Assembly: GCF_020520425.1 (NCBI RefSeq)
Contig: NC_079492.1
Span: 138,450,361 to 138,514,360 of the forward strand
Origin: Spinacia oleracea
Taxonomy: Eukaryota; Streptophyta; Magnoliopsida; Caryophyllales; Amaranthaceae
DNA length: 64,000 nucleotides
Direction of reading: 5' to 3'
Numbering within the stretch: the stretch's first letter is position 1; each line of letters begins with the position of its first letter. Made by a program: the position numbers and the translations under genes. The notes beneath the pieces are model-generated. The model was not told the origin of the DNA. It ran no database searches and saw nothing but the letters and a program-made list of their open reading frames with translations. Of this stretch, positions 21,466 through 33,100 are shown piece by piece.

Positions 21466-22081
21466 GCTTCTCCCCTCTCACCCTCTTTTCTCTCTCTTTT
21501 TAGGGTTTACAAAAATTAGGATTTTTAGGGCGGAAATAGCCAATTTTCTTCCGAAATTTGGTTATTCCCGTCCCTTCTCTTTCAATTATGTTGTGTTTTT
21601 GCGTTAGATCTCAATAAAACTACATAGTTTCAGTGTAGTAAGTACCCCTATGGTGGGTTTGTTTGTTTCAGTTTAGTAAGTACCCCTATGGTGGGTTTGT
21701 TTGTTTCAGTTTAGTAAGTACCCCTATGGTGGGTTTGATCCTAGTTAAGTTTTGTGTGTTTAGTTTTGTTCAGGTTGTTTCTTTGGTAAAGATTTATGCG
21801 AGATCGAAAAGCATGTCAATCTTTCGACTACAATCAGACGAATCAGACGGAATCATATTTATCACGGCTACAACAGATCTATAGACCCCCTCGATAATGA
21901 AGGCTGTAAATCTCAGCGATATAAAAGAGGGTGTACAGAATGTTTGATATACTACGATCGTAGCTATGGTGAAAGGAAGTTTTTATTTGATTCGATTGTT
22001 ATGTATTTGTTAGATTTAAATATTTATGTAGATGTCGTATGACTTTTTATCAGTGAATTAATTTGTTTATAACAAAAAAAA
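21466..22081 (+). mobile_element. Non-coding retroposon, copy A (616 bp)
   Basis: A perfect 19-bp target duplication (TAGCAAAACCAAATAATTT) at 21447-21465 and 22082-22100 bounds a 616-bp insert that begins with a pyrimidine-rich leader (CTTCTCCCCTCTCACCC) and ends in an A-run. No long ORF, no tRNA-like head and no LINE domains are seen. Its last about 200 bases match copy B at 38728-39342 (shared words AGACCCCCTCG, GAGGGTGTACA, TTTTATTTGATTCGAT and AGATGTCGTATGACTTTTTAT). Long target duplication plus A tail indicates LINE-driven retroposition. Confidence 0.88.
21628..21741. repeat. 38-bp tandem repeat, three copies, inside retroposon copy A
   Basis: Units start at 21628, 21666 and 21704 with TTTCAGTTTAGTAAGTACC followed by CCTATGGTGGG. 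Copies are nearly identical. The array is absent from copy B. Confidence 0.93.
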
Positions 22082-22100
22082 TAGCAAAACCAAATAATTT

Positions 22101-22411
22101 CATGCATAAAATCTTCCTTATTGGCAATGTGATAACAAAAAGTCAACAAACATAAAAGCAAGTACTGAAGTAAAATTTATGGAAATCAACCATGTAATAT
22201 CTTATTTTCTTTAATGGAAACAATAAAACTTGTTAATGAAAGTCAAAGAGAACAAAAAAATCACAAAATATTACAAAATTATTATAATTGCCAAAAAATT
22301 TATTGTATACTACGTATATGGAAAACTAAAATACTCAAATCACCTTTTTCCATTTGATTTACTGTAAAAGTGATATGAGTCTAAACAATTTTAATAAAAA
22401 AAGAATAAATC
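22101..22411. other. AT-rich spacer between two retroposons
   Basis: Nothing recognisable. It is bounded by the target duplications of the 21466 retroposon and the 22426 LINE fragment. Confidence 0.5.
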
Positions 22412-22425
22412 AAACAAATGAGTTC

Positions 22426-23198
22426 TCCACAGTGGGTTGAAGTTGTTGGAAAATTGTGAAATTTGTTCTCTTCCAACGAGTCTAACGAATGGATGGAAAG
22501 AGAGCTTTCCATTTAAGAGTGATATGGTTTTGTGAAGAAGTGTATTTTGGAAGCCCAAACTTTAGCTTGGTAATTTCATACTTCCAGGCATACGCACTCC
22601 TCCACTTCACTCTCCTTTGGTTTGGTTCCATGATGGTCTCCCCCTTCTTTGAATACCTTTAAGCTTAATTGTGATATGTCTTTTTTGGAATGTTTGGGAA
22701 GTTGGTAGCATTGCAGGATTCGCAGGTGTGTTTAGGGATTATTTGGGGCAATTGGATTCTTGGTTTTCAGCAACAATGCAGAATACAACCAACATTAATG
22801 GGTGAACTTCTAGCCATTTGTATTGGTTTGCACTATTCGAGGTAGGAGCTGGCCAAAGGTGGTCATCAATTCGGACTCCCAACAAGCCTTGGATCGCTTT
22901 GGTGATACACAGTTTGTGGATGCTAATTTTCATGTTACTAACCATTGCAAGGACCTCTTGCGTGACCTTCCGGGAGTTGAGTTGGAATTTGCTTCAAGAT
23001 GCACTAACAAAATGGCGTATAGGATGGCTAAGATGTGTCGAACAAATGAAATAAATAGGCCTAAATTAATGTACTTTGAACTCCATCTGGGATATGTTGT
23101 GAATGTAATTTTGGAGGATAAGCGTCCTTGAACTATCTTGTATCCTCTTAACTATTTTTATTTAACGTTCCGCGCTTTAGATAAAAAAAATAACAAAA
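22426..23198 (+). mobile_element. 5'-truncated LINE with decayed RNase H remnant
   Basis: Target duplications AAACAAATGAGTTC at 22412-22425 and 23199-23212 bound a 773-bp plus-strand fragment with an A-rich tail. Translated in pieces it gives an RNase H-like run (AGFAGVFRDYLGQ; then INGELLAICIGL; then VINSDSQQALDRF; then CTNKMAYRMAKMC). The frames are shifted and some catalytic residues are lost. It is a different, older LINE lineage from the one at 11808-13035. Confidence 0.82.
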
Positions 23199-23212
23199 AA
23201 ACAAATGAGTTC

Positions 23213-23554
23213 ATCCCAAAACTCCAGCATCGTTTCTCTTAAAGTCGTGTCGGTACATATGAGTATATATTTTCGTCTACCGAATCCATACACAAAATAA
23301 AAAAATATATAAATAGAAATTGTGTTATAGAGATACATCATTTTCGACGAAGAAAATCACACATGGATTGCTATAAATCTTTTTACTGACATTTCTTTTC
23401 AATCATTCATTTGTTATGAAATTTTTGGTTCGGTATTAAGTTAAGATGCTTCCCCAAAAATAAAAAAGTTAGTTATTCCACGTTAATAAACTTTGATTTC
23501 TTAATGTCAACATACGTGCATTCTATACTCCACGAACACATTGCGTGCATAAAA
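23213..23554. other. AT-rich spacer, no gene seen
   Basis: No ORF or repeat boundary recognised between the LINE fragment and the SINE. Confidence 0.5.
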
Positions 23555-23570
23555 TACTAGTAGTTACTAT

Positions 23571-23739
23571 ATTTTTTTTGGGTGTTAGCACCCGGTTCAC
23601 CCTTAGGGCTAATCCAGATTCGGGGCTAGTTTTGGGTGGTTAGGTTCCAGTCCCCTCCCAATTGTTGTTGCGGGGGATCAAACACAGGTTCTCCCTATCA
23701 AGTTCAGCTTCAATCACCACCGAACCAATAAGCAATTGG
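23571..23739 (-). mobile_element. SINE, minus orientation, full-length copy
   Basis: A perfect 16-bp target duplication TACTAGTAGTTACTAT at 23555-23570 and 23740-23755. On the minus strand the head reads TTGGTTCGGTGGTGATTG (A-box-like) and GTGTTTGATCCCCC (B-box-like), and the copy ends in a poly(A) tail, seen as the T-run at the left. It shares its 3' half with the truncated copy at 6358-6446. Confidence 0.87.
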
Positions 23740-24113
23740 TACTAGTAGTTACTATGTGAACAATAGAGCTGTTTATATATGCAAAAAATGTTGCTAGAGG
23801 AAATTGTTGGTTTTGGGTCCAAATTAAATTATTGTGGACCACACAAGAATAAGCCTATCTTTACCCTAATGTATACATCTTTTGCATTTATTTCAACTTA
23901 AATTTTCTAAATATCGATTTTTTATAATTTTTACTAACGTAAAAATCATTAATGGTCATACCAGTACATTAAAATTAGACATAATATAAAACTGAGAAAC
24001 ATTATAGAATAGAGAGAATAATGAAGTAAGCCAATATTTATTCAATATGGTTTTGTTTCCGTTAATTCTTTTAATCCCCTATAAAACAATTGCATAATTT
24101 CCAACTTTGGTTA

Positions 24114-24235
24114 TTGGGCCAAAAAGGCCCAAAATAGTAAAGGCCCAACATAAACTCATTTCAGGCAGGTTTATTTTACGGGCTTTTACAATTCCATATT
24201 TATAAATAACCGTAAGTTCATCTCAAAAACCCTAA
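24114..24235 (+). promoter_or_regulatory. eL30 promoter: site II elements, TATA and telo-box
   Basis: Site II motifs TTGGGCC (24114-24120), AGGCCCA (24125-24131) and AGGCCCA (24141-24147) are followed by a TATA-like ATATTTATAAATA (about 24196) and a telo-box AAACCCTAA (24227-24235). Site II plus telo-box is the standard module of plant ribosomal-protein promoters and couples them to cell growth through TCP-type factors. Presence is seen directly; the regulation is inferred from that family. Confidence 0.82.
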
Positions 24236-24306
24236 TTGCTCAAGCCATCTCTAGTGTTGTTCATCTCTTTCTTGAAGCTCTCTCATCAACCTTCGCCGAC
24301 GCCGCA

Positions 24307-25861
24307 ATGGCCCCTTCCAAGAAGACGGTACTAATTTTTCCTCTCCAATTCATTATCATCAGTTCCTGTTAATTGAAATGTCTAATTGATTGATGATTTA
24401 AACAAAAATTAAAAATTGAATGTTTGGTTGAATTTGCAGAAGAAGACTCATGAGAGCATTAACAACAGATTGGCTCTTGTCATGAAGAGTGGAAAGTTCA
24501 CTCTTGGGTACAAAACCGTCCTTAAGACCCTCAGATCTTCCAAGGGTAAACCCTAATTTTTTATTTAACATTTCTCAGTTTTGATTTTTTATTTTAAAGT
24601 TAGTATATTCTGTTCCCTGTTGTTGTAGCTGATTAATTTGCGAAGTTTTAGATCATTTTGAAGTCATTGTAAAAATAATAAAAATTGATTTATGAACTTG
24701 TGTTTGTTTATCTAATTTCTTCGGTGAAAATCCTGATGAATATGGTTTGCAAGAATATATTTTAGCTCCATCTGTATCTATTTAATCAGAACAAAGCCAA
24801 AAACCTGTTAATCCATTGAAAATCAGAACAAATTATATGCCTAATACAAATTCACTTTCTCTTATTCCTACTGCATTTGCACGTAAATTCAATCATTACT
24901 TACTCTTCACTCGACTTTTAATAAATTGCTAACTTTTTTGGCTGAATCAAAACGGCTTTATAATTGTTTACTTGTTTTCTTTTTATATGAAGTTGTATTT
25001 CTGTACTAATTAAAGCTTAATTTTGGGATCATAAATGTTTTGTTGATTGTGCTCTGGGTCGTGATGGCCTAATTGTGGTTGTTGAATATGTGGTTTAGTG
25101 GACATTCTAGTATTCTAAATTCATTTGCCCGTTTGTCTCTTTTGCCATCAATTAGTCTTTGAATGTACTCAAACTACTTTGGGTTTACTGTTTTTAAAAT
25201 TGAACTTGCTGCTTTATTATAAACTTGTTCAAGATGTAATGCTTAGATATGTACTTGCTATTTCTTTCAGCCAAGTTGATTATCATTTCTAACAATTGCC
25301 CACCCCTGAGGAAGTCTGAGATTGAGTACTACGCTATGTTGGCTAAGGTTGGAGTTCACCATTACAATGGAAGTAAGTGTTTCTTGGAATCCAATCCGCA
25401 TTGTTTTAGTGTCTATTGTTATTTGTTCTAAGGTATTGATGAAATATTTGCTCTGATAGTACTAGTAGGCAACTTGTTGATTTAGTACACAAGGTCTAAA
25501 GTTTGCAAGCATGCTTAAAGCATATAGCCAATTAGCCATATCCTAATACCAATTTTGCAACCCTACCCGTTTCATTTCACTTTGCTTTTAGTATGAGAAT
25601 ACATGCCACTACATGATTGGTGATTCATATGTGGCTGAGAATGTCTTGACTGCATACATTTGTTTCATGTAAATATATTCCAAGCTCTATTTTTCTCGAA
25701 TAGTCATATTTCTTGATATTTATTTGTCGAGGTCTGTTTTCTGTTGGTTTACAGACAATGTCGATCTTGGAACTGCTTGCGGGAAGTACTACAGGGTGTG
25801 CTGCCTCAGCATTATTGATGCAGGTGACTCAGATATCATCAAGAGCATGCCCGACCACTAA
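24307..25861 (+). CDS. RPL30: 60S ribosomal protein eL30
   Basis: Exons 24307-24327, 24440-24545, 25271-25372 and 25755-25861 join to about 111 aa, the usual eL30 length. The protein starts [18 protein letters not shown] and ends [10 protein letters not shown]. It has the L7Ae-type RNA-binding fold with family stretches [36 protein letters not shown] and [18 protein letters not shown]. It is a structural component of the cytosolic large ribosomal subunit. The first intron comes just seven codons after the ATG, as is common in plant ribosomal-protein genes. No disruption is seen. Confidence 0.97.
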
Positions 25862-26147
25862 ATTTGCTGTACCTTTAGGGTGAATTTATTTGGTTTTCTT
25901 GCAGAAAGAAGTTTTGAAGAGCCATTATTCATAGGAACGTTTTTTAAATTTATATTCAGTGTTTTGGACATCCTTGCTTGTAGACATATATTTGGTGTTT
26001 TAATCAGTTGAATGAGGTGCAACTTCAATGGATTCATGTATCTTGTTTACACTTATATGCGAGTGAACACCAGTTCTCTTGTGCGCTTTTGATGCGAGTC
26101 TGTTAATCTACTGTCTTCAACAATTTCTTTGTCCAAACTATAAAGTA
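25862..26147. other. 3'UTR and flank of eL30
   Basis: T-rich sequence after the stop codon, presumably the 3'UTR, with no further feature before the pseudogene fragment begins near 26148. Confidence 0.5.
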
Positions 26148-26480
26148 TTAGGCACAACCGCACAATATTGAAATACACCAAGTGTAGCTTTGGTGATTTT
26201 GTCACTGAGTTATTGTTTGCTGATATCAGTAGAATAGTCAGACGAATTAGTGGTTGATATAGTGCTTGATACAGCACCATTTCTTGCATAAACGATCAAA
26301 GGTATAACAACCTAAGAAAATGTATGTTTTTGTACTAATGGATGAGATTAAATTATGCACTCTTCCTAGTTTGTATACCAGTTCGACAGTGAGAGCGTAA
26401 ACTTCCCTTGTATAGCATAGCATTTCTCAATTCCGAAGCAGCTTGCTTGGTTAAAAGTTCAGCTAAAGGGCACAACTTGA
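26148..26480 (-). pseudogene. Broken genomic duplicate of part of the TMEM8-like gene
   Basis: Two blocks match the functional gene in order and orientation. 26148-26310 matches 16940-17090 (the exon encoding SRNKLMVKSPKVGT); 26372-26480 matches about 17645-17815, which covers an exon (GNFTLSLSNEQ) and also part of the next intron (AAAGTTCAGCTAA). The exon at 17510-17578 between them is missing. Retention of intron sequence shows a DNA-level duplication, not a retrocopy. The fragment has stops and frameshifts and no start. Confidence 0.85.
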
Positions 26481-27171
26481 AAGATTATATTGTGCATGAA
26501 ACTTCTCTAAACTCTATTTTTAAGACATTTGAAAGAGGGACATTGTCATTAAGTGGACTTTACAATTTAGGAATATCTGCAACTCGATTGGTAGCTAACT
26601 AGCTATACACTATATTGTGTAAATACCTGTGACTCTGTGAGTGACCAGATTATACAGTATTGTGCAAACATTATACCGTTAGTCGCTCCGTATATTTTTT
26701 TTCTGGCATGTTAGATGCTCCATATTGGCATAATGATTGCAACTTTGCATCAAAATACCGGGCTACTCTTCAGAAGTATTCTAAAATTAGTATGAAGGTG
26801 TAAAAAAGAAGTTACATTAATAAGATGAGTAGTCTTTAGAGTTTAGACACTATACATGTTTTATAAATGGTAACCAATTAACCAATACACCTCGAAGATA
26901 AAGTTTGAGGTAAAGAAAATTAAAGATCTTGAACAACCAAACTACACACTTTGTTAAAATGAATAAATTTGACATAAAAGAGAATTATAACTCATCTTAC
27001 AAACCCCAAAAATTTGCCGGAAAACTAGATTTAACTAATCAGAAACCAGCACAAACACGATGGCATGCAGGAGGAAAAAGAGATGAAAAACCGCCCAAGA
27101 CCTGGCAATAATGGTTACAAGTATACAGATATTCTTCAATGGGGTTATGAGGATGAAAATGAAAATATTTT
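26481..27171. other. Intergenic and 3' flank of the beta-adaptin gene
   Basis: AT-rich. No independent gene seen. The right part is likely to contain the adaptin 3'UTR. Confidence 0.5.
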
Positions 27172-30100
27172 TCAGCTCTGGAGAAAATGCTCGAGTGCTT
27201 CAAAGAAGAGAGGTGCCATTTCAGGGCTTGGTGTCTTGATTGCACATTTGACTCCGGGAACTCCAACTGCCGCAGTCAGTTCAATCAAAAATGGAATTCC
27301 TCTAGGAATCTTGGCTGAGAGATACAACACCTCTTGGTTTGCATTTTTCCTTTTTGCTATGAAGAACATGTTTGAGGCTGCCAATTTGTCAAGAGTTGAT
27401 TCCATGCTTTTAATTACAAGTCCAGGGAATTCTCTCAATACCTCATTTGAATCAGGAAGAGATTTCCACGTCTGTCGAGTAAACAAAGATAGCAATTAAT
27501 CCACAATTTCCAACAAAATAATCCTACAATTCAACTCACTTCACAGAAAAGAATAAAGCAGTTGAGAGAACTCCAAATAATAACCCAATCACTTAAAAGT
27601 TATAGGGTTGTATGAGCTTTTATTGATGAACGGTGAACAAAGGAAGTTATAGGTGCTAATTTGGACACTTTTTCCTTCATAAAAACAATTGAAAATTACA
27701 GATATCAATTACAAAGAAACTATTTTTGCTTTTTATATTATCTCAGTTACTTTCTAATCAATTCTGAAAAGTTTGATTATGAATTTATAAATTGTATTCG
27801 TTTTAGTACAGATGGCCAAAGCTACTAACCAAAACTGGTCAAATGAGCCATGGATGCTTGAGACCTAGGAAAATTTCTTTTCCTTTGAGAACAAGCAATT
27901 TTTAATTTGAATTTTATTTATATACTTTCGCCATGATATATATTGCATTAATGAGGTCAAGAGTTCAATCACAAAAATCATAGTTCTTTTTCCTGTTTAT
28001 GTTATCCAGAAGCACACAGAGAGAAACAAGTACTTCGTTGCGCAAACATGCCCGAGTTCCAGTAGCTTAGTCATCATACAAAACAAGGATACAGACATCG
28101 ATATCAAGCAACATAAGAACAAAAACATTGTTGGGTGTTTTCCTCGACCAATCAGAGATTCAAATACATTACCTCCAAAAAGGTTGCACGTTCCATTCTG
28201 CCATCTTCAGTGAAGAGAACATGCAATGAAATCTTATCACTGAAGTACCAAACTGGTTGCTGGTTGTTCTTTACAGCCACCTGGAGGAGAGTGTTTGGAG
28301 CACCAGGAGCAACATTTTGAAATAAAACCATGGGGAGAAGAGTCCTTGCTGATGTCCCAGGATGCAATGGTGGAACCTGGCACACCAAAAAAAAGTGTGC
28401 AAAAATTGTAAAAGAACATAAAAGATTAATTTCTCCAGGAAAGACTTCCAACAAGCAATGTGTACCTGCAAAGGTCCAGTAGCTGCAAGCCCAAATGTAT
28501 TTTTATTGAACTGGATCATGAACCCATCAAGGACTGACTGTGTATTGTTCTCAAACAGCATGCTGTAGAATACTTGTCCATCACTCCGTGTAAGTTCTGC
28601 ACTGATTTGTAAACCTTGACCTTTGGCGGCAGGCAACAACACTGGCAAAGGAGGACTGCACAGGAATAGATGAATAAGAATAATTTTGCAAGCGACAGTT
28701 CAGACAAAGCAGGTCAAGAGTAGATCAAGGGATTGAGAAGTCGAAATACATAATTTCATTTAGCGCCATCAGAAAAATCTTTAAAATTCTAACTACTCCA
28801 AAAATAACAAGGATGGTGCTTCGATGTCTGGCAATTTCAAGAAGCATGATTTTTAGACAATTCAGTACAAGCCAAGGTGACAGTTAAAGCGTCAATAACG
28901 CCATTTTAGCTAAAAAGAGGAAGGCCTCAGTTCTTTTCATTCAATTCTAAATGAAATTTTGTTTGCTAGTTTTTTTGGGTGTGTTTCTAGGTCTTTTGTC
29001 TGGAGGGAGGGTAAAAAGGTTGCCCATGAGTCATCCATTCTGTTCCATTCCTAACACTTTCTTCACAACATTGAAGAAGTAGGTAGGCGCAGTTGGTTTG
29101 ATAGTTTTATTAGTTGTGCCGGCTTCTTTGTACTCTGTTTTGCAAGTCATGAATGAATACATATCCCTTTTAGGGTTCTTTTAAAAAATTAAACTGCAAA
29201 AAGTAGGTGGGTATTGACTTTAAAATGAGTAATATTCAAGAAGAAGGTATGACCGTATGAGTCATATCACTCACCCAGCTGGTGCAGGCTGGTCAACTGG
29301 GACAAGAGAATTTGAATTGTCCAGGCCTATCAGATCACCAAGTAAATCAGGAACAGGAGCTGGGGCTGCTGCAACTGGTGGTGAAGTTGCTGGATGCCTG
29401 GATCCCGAGCTTGATGAAGGTGATGCAGCACCATCAACAGGATGTGCAGGGGATTCAGGATATCCAGATTCACTTCCCTCAGGATAGTCATCTTCCTCGG
29501 CTCTCTGGGATACTGTTTTAAGACGAGTTACAAATGATTCTGGTGGTTTGTGATACACAGATGATAGAGTTGCAATGTTTGCAAGAAGTTCATCAAGAAG
29601 AGAAGAATCAAGCTGGTTTGAATCATCAGTGATGACAGGTTTTTCTGCTAATACAACATCTTTAGCTGCCTGCAACAAGGAGTAGGTCAATTTAATAGTG
29701 TCATCAGAACTCAAAACAACACTCTTAAAGGAAATTTAATAGTGTAAATGACAACATATATTATCCAAGTCAGAGAATCAGAAACACACAGAATTGAAAC
29801 TAAACAAGAATCTTTAGTGTCATCAGAATTCAGAACTAAAACAACACACTAAGTAAGTTTGTCTATGTTAATAATAACAATTTCAACATAACATATACCA
29901 CTGGCAGCATGCCAGCTCCAAAAGCCCTTTTGCGAACTCCATAAGCAAAAGATTAGATTATGTCTATCTCAGTTTAGATGATTTTTCTTTTTCTTGCTTT
30001 CAACCAAAGCGATTTCCCAGGCATTATCAAAATGGTGATGGATTGTACTGGTGATTCACTACCTCTTGATAACAGAACAAAAAATTATACTCAACATACG

Positions 30101-33100
30101 TAAATTATACTAACCTCGGGATCGGTTGAAAGAAGACGCCAATATATGTAAGCACGATCACGCAAATCGGGATTGTCGGTCTCAACAGTAGCATTATTCA
30201 AAACAGCCTGTGAGAAGTTAAACATCCAGGGGTAAAATAGCAGCAACAGTAAAAGTCACAACAAAATGGACATTATGGTTAGCTTTTTTCTCGCCTCAGT
30301 TAAAAAGTCACAATCCTTTCAAATATAATTTGTCATTTTGTCCCACTCAACTTTGATAATGCATGAATTCTTGGAAAACAATACCTTCATTTTCTAACAA
30401 AGTAACAATAGCGACCTTTACCACATACTATGTATTTACCAATTTGAACACAGGGCAATAGAGACTAGAGAGTGGATAATTATCGGATTTATACAGTTCT
30501 TATTAGGTTCTTATCAAAATTCATTAGATCCTCCTGTAAGATGAAGATGCAACATGGAAACCTATGTAGACCATCAATTTGCAAAGCCAAATCCCTCTAT
30601 ATGCCTGAGCATTTCATCCTCCCTCCAGTCTTTTCGCAACATTGATCACTGTTACATAAATATGTAAATATTTTATACCTGATTTATGCACGTATATAAG
30701 CGTTGTAGTCATAGTAATTCTCCTGTAACCCTAATTAGTAATTCTCTAGTAATCACCATTAGTACACACACACACATCACCTTTCAACTTCAATATTATT
30801 TTGACTACCACTCTACTAGGATGGACATGTTTTGAATGGGATTGCAATAATCAAAACTAAAAGTTACCCTACGCCTCTGATTACTTATTGAATAGGCCTA
30901 ATCAGTTGGCAACAAACATCCCAATATTCGCTCAGCAATTTCAGGAAAAGATTGTGTATTCTCAACCTCAACAAAAGGTAGATACCTGAATCATCTGCTG
31001 TGGTCCTTCTGTTGGCTTCTTCAGGAAAAGCTTGACAGTTGCTGTTAGTAATTGCAACTGCACTTGTGGAGGCTCTTCAGGGAAACTTTCCAAGAAGCTC
31101 TCAAGCAACTCATCTGCATTGTCAATTCTTTCCGCATATTCACCAATGATCCAAATCATTGAAGCCTGGAAGATATAATCGATAAATAAGCCTCAATCAC
31201 AACAAAGATAAAGAAACTCAGAGTCAGAGATTTATACCTTGGCCTCTGGTTCATCTAAAGTGTCTAAGCTCTCACAGAGGGTTGCAATGATGGACTCGTA
31301 ACTGGAAGAATCATGACAAACCTTAGGGAAAAAAGTTGAAGAAAGCCATATCATAACATCAAGAACTCAAAGTCCACCAACTTACGTGTTAGGGTATCTT
31401 CTAAATATATCTTTAATGACAATAATTGCCTCCTGAACTACATAGTTTACTTTAATCTTGATCAGCTCCAGCAAGACACTGATGCAGCGTTCAGCAGCTC
31501 TCTCTAACTTTATGGCACATCGGCCAATTGCACGAACAGCCTTCCTAACGAAATCTACATCTACTTCTGTGGCATACTCTTTAAACTCCAGTAAGACCTG
31601 GAAACACCATCATCAAGTTAAGTGCAAAAACAATAAATTCCAGAATTATTAGGTATCAGCAGATAATAAATAAATCACCTGATCAATATTCCTGTCTGAA
31701 GCAAGCTTGATCATAATTTCTAACTTCTCCATCTTGACATATATAGGATCATTGTACTTGCAGAAAAACACCTTATAACAAAATATGCATGTAAGACAAT
31801 GGTAATGGACTGCTATTGAGTGTGCAATGGAGTGTATATTATTTAACAAAAAGAGCAATTACAAAAATGATGGCCTAAAAACTCTCCAATACCTTGATTT
31901 CATGCGCCAGAATAGTTGGCCTCTTTTGTACAATCAGATTGATATTTCTTAGGGCAACATACTGTATTTCAGGCTCTGCAGACAAAAGGGTTACAAGTGG
32001 AGGGGCCATTTTCTTACAAAGATTCCGAACAATATCAGTACTAGTAATGAGTTCCATCTGCTGAAGAATCATCTGCAGAAATCCACAAAACCAATTGTTA
32101 AGGATACAACACATACATCTAGCAATGACTATTAATCTACCAGAAAAAGGTGGGAAGGGTCACCTTCACCGCTGAAAGCACAACAGCGCAATTTGCATGT
32201 TGTAGACGTGGAGTAACTCTCTCTACAATGTTTTCAGCTTCTCGAGCATCAGCTGCTTTGTATCTTGACAAGGCATCCAATATAAAAACTTGACCCCACC
32301 TGGAAGCCAGTGAAAATTGTATGAATGCATCAGCATTGGTAAAAGACAAGGTCCTAACAGCTGGACAAATGTGTTCGTCTCCCTTACACCTCTCCCTTCG
32401 CCCACTCCATAGCTAGATAAACTTTGCATTTGTCCCGAGTGTCATAGTTTTACTTTTTCCCCTGTCTACCATTTACACCAAAATGGATTTTGGGGGTAAA
32501 TAGAACCATCAATTAACTAGGCAGTTTCAATTTGTCTGGATCTAAAACAAACATGGTTTTGGCCTAACACATCAGATGCAAATAAGTTATGGAACCAAAG
32601 TCAAGACGGCAATGACCAGGAAAAAAATCTAGTAGAAGTTCTCCCTCAAAATTCACCCATGTGACCTCTATACACTTGTTTATAAAAATGAACCACAAGC
32701 CAACAATCCCCTTACCTTAAAGGAAGGAGAAAAGCCAACAGTTAGTGCATGGCAAGGGCGCTAAGAAACATATAGATCCAAATCAAAAACTCACTCCAAA
32801 AGCATCAAAACACCCTCCATCTCAGAAAAGAGACGATGTGGGTAATTTGTGACAGAATATGCAAATGACCAATAGGTCATTAAATTATAACAGGAGTTTT
32901 TCTACTGGAGTCTGTAATTGTCTAAATGGTACAGAGTTAATTACTACCAAGTCCAGGGTACTTCCATTGGCCAGTAAACAAAAGAGGCCAAGAGAACAAA
33001 TGAAATGCCAAAAAGTCATTCCCTGGGACAGAAAGCAATAATCCATTTACAAATTAGACCCCAGTGAAGCAGAAATCATTCCCTCCAAAGTCTGTATGGT

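Noticed and set aside
22823-23131. 102-codon ORF as a host gene
   Set aside because: It is the frame-shifted RNase H remnant of a LINE bounded by target duplications.
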